The position numbers and the translations under genes were made by a program. A stretch of 64,000 nt of DNA from Bacteroidota bacterium (GTDB taxonomy: Bacteria > Bacteroidota > Bacteroidia > Bacteroidales > Dysgonomonadaceae), in contig JAEZGN010000020.1 of the NCBI GenBank assembly GCA_023437305.1, positions 1 through 64,000 on the forward strand, given 5' to 3'. The notes beneath the pieces are model-generated. The model was not told where the DNA came from and made no database searches. It saw nothing but the letters and a program-made list of their open reading frames with translations. This document shows positions 57,529 to 64,000 of this stretch, piece after piece (position 1 is the first letter of the stretch; each line of letters starts with the position of its first letter).

Positions 57529-59193
57529 ATGCTAAGATCGCTATACATAAAAAATTATGCCTTGATAGACAGTCTCGAAATTGACTTCGAGCCTGGCTTT
57601 TCTGTTATTACCGGAGAAACAGGAGCCGGAAAATCTATTATTCTGGGAGCACTATCTCTTATACTTGGACAGCGTGCCGATATGAAGGCTATCAAGCAGG
57701 GAGAGAACAAATGTGTTATCGAAGGATCGTTCGATGTTTCGGCATACGATCTCAGAGCCTTTTGCGAAGAGAAAGGCATAGACTACGATCCCGACAGTTA
57801 TATCCTGCGTAGGGAAATACTCTCTACCGGAAAATCAAGAGCATTTATCAACGATTCGCCTGTCTCACTCACTGATCTGAAAGAATTGGGTGGTCAGTTG
57901 ATCGATATACACTCGCAGCATCAGAACTTGTTGCTATCCGACACCCGCTTCCAAATGCAGGTGGTGGATGCTTTGGCGGGCAATAAAGACTTACTGAGCA
58001 AATACCAACAAGCCTTTCATCAATACAAGCAATCGGAAAAGGCATTGGCAGAGCTGCGTGAAGCCGTGAGGAAAAGTAAAGAGGAAGAGGACTATCTTCG
58101 TTTTCAGATCGAATCTCTCACAGATGCAGCTCTTCAGGAAGGGGAGCAGGAAGAATTGGAAAACGAGCTGGAGACACTTACTCACGCCGAAGATATAAAG
58201 TCGGCATTGTTCAAGATACACTCCTTGTTGTCTGACGACGATAAGGGAATCGTGCTAGGGCTCAAAGAAGGGCTCAATACGTCTCAACAGTTGGCAAAGG
58301 TATATGCCCGTTCGGAAGAAATATCCGAGCGTCTGCAAACAGCGTATATCGATCTTAAAGACCTTGCTTCCGAAATGGATAAGCTGGCAAACGACGTGGA
58401 GTTCAACCCCGAGCGTTTGGCTTTTATCGAATCACGGCTCGATCTGATCTATACCTTGCAGAAGAAATATCATGTAAATACTGTGTCCGAACTATTGGCT
58501 TTGTATCAAGAATTCAATCAAAAGATAGAAAATATAGAATCATCCGATCAGCAAGTAGAAGCTCTTGAAAAGGAAGTCCACGAAAAGTCGGAAAAGGTAT
58601 TCGCTCTTGCTAAGCAGTTGACCGATAGTCGTACGTCGATAACCGATAGTTTCGAGAAAGAACTCACCGATCGGGTTGCTTATCTGGGTATGCCTAACAT
58701 TCGTTTCAGAAGTGAAATTATAGCAGAGAAACATCCCAATATATATGGGTCAGACAGTGTGCTGTTTCAGTTCTCCGCAAACAAAAATGTGCCTCTACAA
58801 CCCGTTGCGGAGATAGCTTCGGGTGGTGAAATTTCACGTTTGATGCTCTGCCTCAAATCGATGATTGCAGGTGCAACGGCATTGCCTACTATTATATTCG
58901 ATGAAATAGATACAGGTGTTTCGGGCGAAATAGCAGACAAAATGGGAGAGGTGATGCGTGAGTTTGGCAACAATATGCAGGTGCTGGCTATTACACACTT
59001 GCCTCAGATTGCCGCCAAAGGTAAAGCGCATTACAAGGTATACAAATCGGATGACGAACATACCACCACTACAAACTTGGTGCGCTTGTCCGACGAAGAA
59101 CGTTTAACGGAAATAGCCCGTATGCTGAGCGGTTCTACGGTAACAGAGGCGGCTATACAAAATGCGAAAGTTATGTTGGGCAAAAAAGTCTAA
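57529..59193 (+). CDS. recN: DNA repair protein RecN
   Basis: A 554-residue SMC-like ATPase acting in double-strand break repair. Start at the ATG at 57529 (MLRSLYIKNYALIDSLEIDF); an in-frame extension over the REP element is rejected. Walker A is GETGAGKS at residues 29-36; Walker B is IIFDEIDTGVSGEIADKMG; the middle is a long coiled coil (residues 150-370). The following aminotransferase begins 5 bp downstream. Confidence 0.94.
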   Translation: MLRSLYIKNYALIDSLEIDFEPGFSVITGETGAGKSIILGALSLILGQRADMKAIKQGENKCVIEGSFDVSAYDLRAFCEEKGIDYDPDSYILRREILSTGKSRAFINDSPVSLTDLKELGGQLIDIHSQHQNLLLSDTRFQMQVVDALAGNKDLLSKYQQAFHQYKQSEKALAELREAVRKSKEEEDYLRFQIESLTDAALQEGEQEELENELETLTHAEDIKSALFKIHSLLSDDDKGIVLGLKEGLNTSQQLAKVYARSEEISERLQTAYIDLKDLASEMDKLANDVEFNPERLAFIESRLDLIYTLQKKYHVNTVSELLALYQEFNQKIENIESSDQQVEALEKEVHEKSEKVFALAKQLTDSRTSITDSFEKELTDRVAYLGMPNIRFRSEIIAEKHPNIYGSDSVLFQFSANKNVPLQPVAEIASGGEISRLMLCLKSMIAGATALPTIIFDEIDTGVSGEIADKMGEVMREFGNNMQVLAITHLPQIAAKGKAHYKVYKSDDEHTTTTNLVRLSDEERLTEIARMLSGSTVTEAAIQNAKVMLGKKV

Positions 59194-59198
59194 ACAAC

Positions 59199-60311
59199 AT
59201 GAACGAAATTTTATTCCTTAACTTAAAACGAGAAAACGAACGCTATGCAACTGAACTGAAAGAAGCAACTGCTCGTATTATACACTCAGGCTGGTATATA
59301 CGAGGAGCGGCAAACGAATCTTTTCAGTCTCAATTCGCTTCTTATTGCGGTGTCTCACATTGTGTGGGTGTCGGCAGCGGTCTTGATGCCCTGCGTCTCA
59401 TTCTGATGGGATATATGGTGATGGGGCGGATAAAGGAAGGTGATGAGGTAATTCTGCCTGCCAATACATTTATCGCTACTGCTTTAGCCGTTTCGCAATG
59501 CGGCCTTGTTCCTGTTTTGGCAGATTGCGACCTTGCCACTTACAATATAGATCCTGCTTTGGCAGAAGAAAAGATAACAAACAAAACCCGTGCTATAATC
59601 GCCGTTCATCTATATGGGCAAGTTGCAGATATGGATAAGCTCAAGCAATTGTCTCTTAAATATAACCTTCTGCTTATCGAAGATGCTGCACAAGCACATG
59701 GTGCAGTTTATAGAGGCAGAAAAGCAGGTAGTATTGGCGATGCGGCAGCATTTAGCTTTTATCCTGTAAAGAATCTTGGTTCGTTGGGCGATGGCGGAGC
59801 AGTAACAACCGATGATGAACAATTGGCAGAGGTGGTAAATAGTTTATCGAATTACGGCTCTGATGAAAAGTATATACACAACTACAAAGGACTGAATTCC
59901 CGCCTTGATGAAGTGCAAGCCGCAATCCTCTCAGTCAAATTTAAATATTTGGACGCAGATAATTCACGCCGTCGGGAGATTGCAAAATTCTACTTGGATA
60001 ACATTAAAAATGATCGATTCGTTTTACCCGAAGTAGGAGACTGGGATAGTCATGTTTTTCATTTGTTTGTGTTGCGTTGCAAAGATCGTGAAGAACTCCA
60101 GCAGTACTTATCGCAAAACTCCATCCAGACTCAAATACATTATCCTTATGCCGTACACAAACAGTCGGCTTATGCTGAACTAAGTCATTTGCATTTGCCT
60201 GTATCCGAACTGCTGCAAGATGAGGTGTTGAGCCTTCCGCTTTATCCGTCTTTGCTAGATGATGAACTGACAAAGATTGTAGATGCCTTAAATAAATACA
60301 AAACCTATTGA
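59199..60311 (+). CDS. DegT/DnrJ/EryC1/StrS aminotransferase
   Basis: A 370-residue PLP enzyme of sugar biosynthesis. The PLP-binding Lys is K191 in AFSFYPVKNLGSLGDGGAV, the cofactor-stacking ANTFIATALA and the conserved IEDAAQAHGAVYRGR and NYGSDEKYIHNYKGLNSRLDEVQAAIL are present. Related enzymes FdtB and QdtB aminate nucleotide-linked deoxysugars for polysaccharides. The neighbouring genes do not show the rest of a sugar pathway; it starts 5 bp after recN, so co-transcription is likely. Confidence 0.9.
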   Translation: MNEILFLNLKRENERYATELKEATARIIHSGWYIRGAANESFQSQFASYCGVSHCVGVGSGLDALRLILMGYMVMGRIKEGDEVILPANTFIATALAVSQCGLVPVLADCDLATYNIDPALAEEKITNKTRAIIAVHLYGQVADMDKLKQLSLKYNLLLIEDAAQAHGAVYRGRKAGSIGDAAAFSFYPVKNLGSLGDGGAVTTDDEQLAEVVNSLSNYGSDEKYIHNYKGLNSRLDEVQAAILSVKFKYLDADNSRRREIAKFYLDNIKNDRFVLPEVGDWDSHVFHLFVLRCKDREELQQYLSQNSIQTQIHYPYAVHKQSAYAELSHLHLPVSELLQDEVLSLPLYPSLLDDELTKIVDALNKYKTY

Positions 60312-60491
60312 TTGTAAGCTATATATATTAGATCTTGAATTCTGATCAGCATTATAGGTGTCATACGATGAACGTAAAGAACGTAAAACCTTAATAAAGG
60401 GAATATTTGTTGATTTGGAATAAAAAAAGTCTTACCTTGCAATGGTAATCCTCGTTGTTAATCTTTTGTGTAATAGATAAATAGTTGCGAT

Positions 60492-61058
60492 ATGATTGCT
60501 GGTTTTGTAGAATTGATTAGTGAATCGGGGTCTGTTATAGCTATTGTTGCCAGCCTCTTGACAATCATATCAGGTGCGATTACAATATATTTGTTTCTCG
60601 AAAGCAGAGAAAAGAAGAAAGGTTCTACACAGCCAGAAGAGGAGAAAGTAAAAAAGAATACCGGCAAAAAATCACTATTTATACTCGTTACCATTATGTT
60701 TGCCGTGATCACGATTAGTGTGTTGGTCAATCAAAGTAAAGCAGACCTAGAAGTATTGTCTTCCGATACTATACAAAGTACAGATACTACAGAAAAAACA
60801 ACTCCCGCACAGGTCACTTCATCAAAGATTGAAACGAAAAACGCAACAAGCGAGGAAATTGTCAAGTTAGTGGAGGAAGCGCGCCGGCTGGATGGAAAAT
60901 CAACAACGGAGGCATTGGTTAAGTTCAGGCAGGCCTACGACTTGCTGACGGAGACACAGAAAAGAAAATCATTTGTAGACTCTGTGGAAATGGGTTATAT
61001 GGACTTTAAGACACGGTTCAATTATTATAATGAGTTCTTTAAATCACTAAACTTTTAA
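60492..61058 (+). CDS. Two-span membrane protein, hypothetical
   Basis: A 188-residue protein. Two hydrophobic segments (about 13-36 and 57-78) flank a Lys/Glu-rich cytoplasmic-type linker (EKKKGSTQPEEEKVKKNTGKK); the C-terminal 110 residues are polar with a Thr/Ser-rich stretch (SSDTIQSTDTTEKTTPAQ) and a helical end. No family is recognised. It is followed by the 61063 gene with a 4-bp gap, so they are one unit. Confidence 0.65.
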   Translation: MIAGFVELISESGSVIAIVASLLTIISGAITIYLFLESREKKKGSTQPEEEKVKKNTGKKSLFILVTIMFAVITISVLVNQSKADLEVLSSDTIQSTDTTEKTTPAQVTSSKIETKNATSEEIVKLVEEARRLDGKSTTEALVKFRQAYDLLTETQKRKSFVDSVEMGYMDFKTRFNYYNEFFKSLNF

Positions 61059-61062
61059 AACT

Positions 61063-61506
61063 ATGAAAAAGAAATTATTGTTTTTGTTGCTGACTCTGTT
61101 TGCGTTCAGCTTTGTTTATGGTCAGCAGTGTGAAGCTAGTTTTACATCTCACAAAACAGGCTCGCAAGTTAGTGCTTATCCTGTTCCGATGAAAGGCAAG
61201 GTAATTAATCTTCCGGCGAATGCACATGTATGGATTCTTGCTCATTTGGAAGGATTTGAGGGTTGGAATCCTCAAGGGAATGGTGAACGCACATTGAAAA
61301 ATTCGGAGTGGGTTTGTCCTGTGCATTTGGGTACATTGAAGGAAACGGGCTTTTATGAAGTTGCCATAGCTATAGTGAGCGATGAGGTAAATCAGTCTTT
61401 GAACAATTGGGTAAAAACAGCAATGGAGCTTAACTATCCGCCAATACCTTTCCCTGATGTTATCGAAGGATGCCCTATCGAGATTATCAGGGTTGAAAAA
61501 CGATAA
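61063..61506 (+). CDS. Secreted small protein, hypothetical
   Basis: A 147-residue protein with a signal peptide (MKKKLLFLLLTLFAFSFVYGQ). The mature part contains three Cys (CEASFTSH, WVCPVHLG, EGCPIEII), so one disulfide is likely, and a pattern of alternating strands (AHVWILAHLEGFEGWNPQG, FYEVAIAIVSDEV) consistent with a beta sandwich. Probably periplasmic or extracellular. It is co-transcribed with the upstream membrane protein, hinting at a shared process. No family recognised. Confidence 0.65.
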   Translation: MKKKLLFLLLTLFAFSFVYGQQCEASFTSHKTGSQVSAYPVPMKGKVINLPANAHVWILAHLEGFEGWNPQGNGERTLKNSEWVCPVHLGTLKETGFYEVAIAIVSDEVNQSLNNWVKTAMELNYPPIPFPDVIEGCPIEIIRVEKR

Positions 61507-61686
61507 GATTTCTATTGTTTCGATACGTGGCAAACGAATATTTTTAGCAGGGAAAAAGCAAGTTAGAGGGCTTTTAGTTGGTTGTGCTTATATAAGGGAG
61601 TTCAAGGCTGTTTTGTTTTGTCTTAAAAAGATGAAAAAATCGATGATTTACACTCTATAAAAACCTTTTAGATATATATTTTGTTG

Positions 61687-61694
61687 TATATTTG
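61687..61694 (+). promoter_or_regulatory. -7 box of purB
   Basis: TATATTTG, 81 bp before the ATG at 61776. The rest of 61507-61775 has no gene that I can support. Confidence 0.5.
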
Positions 61695-61775
61695 TAGTTC
61701 AAAGTAAGTAGTGATATTGAAAAAGAGAATTTTAGAAAGGACTAATTAAAAACACATAAGTACTTATAACATAAG

Positions 61776-63119
61776 ATGAGACTAACTCCCTTAACTGCCA
61801 TTTCGCCAATAGATGGTCGTTATCGCAATAAGACAGAAAAACTAGCAGATTATTTTTCAGAGTATGCACTTGTAAAGTATCGTGTGCGAGTAGAAGTAGA
61901 ATACTTTATAGCACTATGCGAATTGCCGCTACCTCAATTGAAAAATATAGATAAAGAAGTTTTTCCTAAACTACAGTCTATCGTTGATAATTTTTCGGAA
62001 GAAGATGCTTCACGTGTAAAAGAGACTGAAAAAGTAACAAATCATGATGTAAAGGCTGTCGAATATTTTATAAAAGAAAAATTCGATGAGCTTGGACTTG
62101 AACAATACAAAGAATTTATTCACTTTGGGCTTACCTCACAGGATATAAATAATACATCTGTACCTTTATCTCTAAAAGATGCTTTGACAGACGTGTATTA
62201 TCCTTTGCTCGACGAGTTGATCGTAAAGCTTACATCTCAGGCTGAGGCTTGGGCTGACGTGGCTATGTTGGCCAAAACGCATGGGCAACCGGCATCGCCA
62301 ACACGCTTGGGTAAGGAGATTATGGTTTTTGTCAGCCGCCTTCAGGCTCAGTTGCAATTGCTCCGATCGGTGCCTCTGTCGGCTAAATTTGGAGGAGCTA
62401 CCGGAAACTATAACGCACACACAGTAGCCTACCCCCAATATGACTGGAAGGCTTTTGGTAACAAGTTTGTATCCGAAAAGCTGGGCTTAGAGAGAGAAGA
62501 GTGGACAACACAGATATCCAATTATGACAACTTGGCAGCGGTGTTTGATGCTTTGAAACGCATCGATACGATAATGATAGACCTCAACAGAGATTTTTGG
62601 CAATATATTTCGATGGAATATTTTAAGCAAAAGATCAAAGAAGGCGAAATAGGTTCATCGGCAATGCCGCACAAAGTAAACCCTATCGATTTTGAAAATG
62701 CAGAAGGCAATCTTGGTATCGCAAATGCAATATTGGAGCACTTGGCGGTTAAACTGCCTGTTTCGCGCCTGCAAAGAGACCTGACAGACTCTACCGTATT
62801 GCGTAATATCGGTATACCAATGGGGCATATCGTGATCGCTATTCAAAGCACATTGAAAGGGTTGGATAAATTATTGTTGAATAAAGAAGCATTATATAAA
62901 GATCTGGACAATTGCTGGGCAGTTGTAGCAGAAGGAATTCAAACGATTCTTCGTCGTGAAGGATATCCGAAACCTTATGAAGCACTGAAGGCTCTTACTC
63001 GTACGAACAATGCAATTACAGCAGAATCAATTGCAGAATTCATCGATGGGCTGAATGTCAGTGATGCTGTGAAAGATGAACTGAGAAAAATTACACCTCA
63101 TACTTACACAGGTGTATAA
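61776..63119 (+). CDS. purB: Adenylosuccinate lyase
   Basis: A 447-residue enzyme of the fumarase/aspartase family. It acts twice in purine synthesis (SAICAR and adenylosuccinate cleavage). The family signature SSAMPHKVNPI lies near residue 293-303, and the start ISPIDGRYRNKTEKL, plus THGQPASPTRLGKE and LTDSTVLRNIG, agree. It complements purA at 52636. Confidence 0.96.
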   Translation: MRLTPLTAISPIDGRYRNKTEKLADYFSEYALVKYRVRVEVEYFIALCELPLPQLKNIDKEVFPKLQSIVDNFSEEDASRVKETEKVTNHDVKAVEYFIKEKFDELGLEQYKEFIHFGLTSQDINNTSVPLSLKDALTDVYYPLLDELIVKLTSQAEAWADVAMLAKTHGQPASPTRLGKEIMVFVSRLQAQLQLLRSVPLSAKFGGATGNYNAHTVAYPQYDWKAFGNKFVSEKLGLEREEWTTQISNYDNLAAVFDALKRIDTIMIDLNRDFWQYISMEYFKQKIKEGEIGSSAMPHKVNPIDFENAEGNLGIANAILEHLAVKLPVSRLQRDLTDSTVLRNIGIPMGHIVIAIQSTLKGLDKLLLNKEALYKDLDNCWAVVAEGIQTILRREGYPKPYEALKALTRTNNAITAESIAEFIDGLNVSDAVKDELRKITPHTYTGV

Positions 63120-63196
63120 ATTTTACGTTGTATAATAACCGTGAGGTTGTTTTGAAAAAAATGAATGTAATATAATTAAACAAGAAAAAAAATCAA

Positions 63197-64000
63197 ATGG
63201 TGACAGAAAATGGAAATGATAGAGAAGGCCGGGATGGTTACTCTTCATCAGAAAACAAATCAAATGGAAATGATCCTGTAAAGAAGAAGCGTGCTCGCGT
63301 AGGTGATCTACGCAAACAAGCCTACGATAGTCCTGACCGTGGAAAAGACAGAAACCCGTATAAAGCAGGTGGCGACAGACAAGGCTCTTCTTACGATAGA
63401 GGAAACGAAGAACGTCGTTCGTATAGCAGCGGCGGTTATTCCGACAATAGAGACAGAGATGGCGGCTATTCCGGCAACCGTGGCGGCAACTACGATTCGG
63501 GCAATCGCAGTGGTAATTATAATAGCGGTAATCGTAGCGGTGGTAACTATAGCGGCGGTGGTAACCGTGGCGGTAATTACGACTCGGGCAATCGCAGTGG
63601 TAATTATAATAGCGGTAATCGTAGCGGCGGTAACTACAGCGGTGGCGGCAATCGTGGTGGTAGCAGCTATGGAGGTGGAAACCGAAGTGGCGGCGGCAGT
63701 TATGGTGGCGGTAACCGTACCGGCGGCGGTAACTATGGTGGTGGCAATCGCAGCGGAGGCGGAAACTATGGTGGTGGAGCCAATCGTGGTGGCGGTGCCA
63801 ATCGTGGCGGTGGCTATAATAAAGCAGCCGAAGGAGTTAAGAGACTCGTTAAGCCTGTAAAGTACAAAGAAAATATAGATCCAAGTACACCTTTACGTTT
63901 GAATAAATATCTGGCTAATGCCGGAGTATGTTCGCGTCGCGAAGCTGATGCGTTTATCACATCGGGTGTAGTGAAGGTAAACGGTGAGGTAGTAGATCAG
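63197..64000 (+). CDS. rluB: rRNA pseudouridine synthase with Gly/Asn/Arg-rich N-terminal tail, 3' end beyond window
   Basis: The frame is open for 268 codons to the window edge. Residues 1-215 are low complexity: a polar start (VTENGNDREGRDGYSSSE), then Gly/Asn/Arg/Tyr-rich repeats, including a 29-residue unit present twice (96-124, 125-153). Then LRLNKYLANAGVCSRREADAFITSGVVKVNG (about residues 233-263) is the S4 domain typical of RluB/RsuA-type enzymes; the catalytic domain is cut off. The tail resembles RGG-type RNA-binding regions. rluB is the best guess; rluF/rsuA cannot be excluded. Confidence 0.8.
   Translation, partial: MVTENGNDREGRDGYSSSENKSNGNDPVKKKRARVGDLRKQAYDSPDRGKDRNPYKAGGDRQGSSYDRGNEERRSYSSGGYSDNRDRDGGYSGNRGGNYDSGNRSGNYNSGNRSGGNYSGGGNRGGNYDSGNRSGNYNSGNRSGGNYSGGGNRGGSSYGGGNRSGGGSYGGGNRTGGGNYGGGNRSGGGNYGGGANRGGGANRGGGYNKAAEGVKRLVKPVKYKENIDPSTPLRLNKYLANAGVCSRREADAFITSGVVKVNGEVVDQ
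63482..63655 (+). repeat. Tandem 87-bp repeat inside the pseudouridine synthase gene
   Basis: Two adjacent units (63482-63568 and 63569-63655) encode the same 29 residues, GGNYDSGNRSGNYNSGNR then SGGNYSGGGNR, with synonymous differences only. It indicates in-frame duplication in the disordered tail. Confidence 0.85.

Noticed and set aside
63303..63860. 185-codon Val/Ala/Ile-rich frame inside the pseudouridine synthase gene
   Set aside because: It is a low-complexity shadow produced by GGT/GGC-rich codons of the true frame.
1..64000. CRISPR arrays, rRNA genes, complete insertion sequences
   Set aside because: No regular direct-repeat array, no rRNA-like sequence and no transposase frame were found.

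Overview
The window comes from a low-to-moderate GC Bacteroidota chromosome, most likely Bacteroidales (a Dysgonomonas-like relative is my best guess, not proven). The evidence is: many promoters of the Bacteroidota type (a TAnnTTTG -7 box, often with a TTG/TTTG -33 box about 20 nt upstream), no Shine-Dalgarno sites, lipoproteins with S-C or G-C lipoboxes, a NigD-like lipoprotein, a serine-type sulfatase beside an anaerobic sulfatase-maturating enzyme, and the gene order parA-parB-DUF5683-mltD-rel followed by rimP-nusA-infB.

Region 1-4400 looks like one end of a mobile element (prophage or integrative element). It has small orphan genes on the minus strand, two odd tRNA genes, a tRNA-like minihelix without D or anticodon arms, two small DNA-binding proteins, and a divergent switch region. 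A LexA/CI-type self-cleaving repressor (3663-4370) is matched by three near-identical palindromic sites (2451-2466, 2480-2499, 3630-3645). Between the sites lie a two-helix membrane protein and a tiny repeat-containing peptide, a possible immunity or exclusion cassette.

Region 4400-10600 is accessory: three lipoproteins of unknown function, a truncated haemoglobin, several very small proteins, a family of about 90-bp repeats ending in terminator-like hairpins (four copies), and two paralogous 67-nt minus-strand RNA genes, each with its own promoter, an upstream palindrome and an intrinsic terminator.

Region 10600-36400 is mainly core genome. On the plus strand are an EFR1-type flavodoxin/ferredoxin and a Gfo/Idh/MocA oxidoreductase. 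On the minus strand are an MFS transporter, an OmpH/Skp chaperone with a structured leader, infB-nusA-rimP, rel, mltD, DUF5683, parB, parA, a glycosyltransferase, hemH, manA, glgB, a YhcH-like protein and DUF805. A periplasmic M3 peptidase follows.

Region 36400-64000 is also mainly core and mostly on the plus strand: efp, a dead radC, an SMI1/KNR4 protein, a MIP18/SufT-like Fe-S assembly protein, lpxH, lrgAB, an ABC-F ATPase, murI, sulfatase plus maturase, dinB, tadA, a Fur-family regulator with purA, a YugP-like metallopeptidase, two tandem paralogous metallophosphoesterases, recN, a DegT aminotransferase, purB and the 5' part of an rRNA pseudouridine synthase with a long Gly/Asn/Arg-rich tail. 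Dispersed REP-like elements (TTGTCAT...ATGACAA, five sites) and an array of GGATT...AATCC palindromes sit between genes. I saw no rRNA, CRISPR array or complete insertion sequence.
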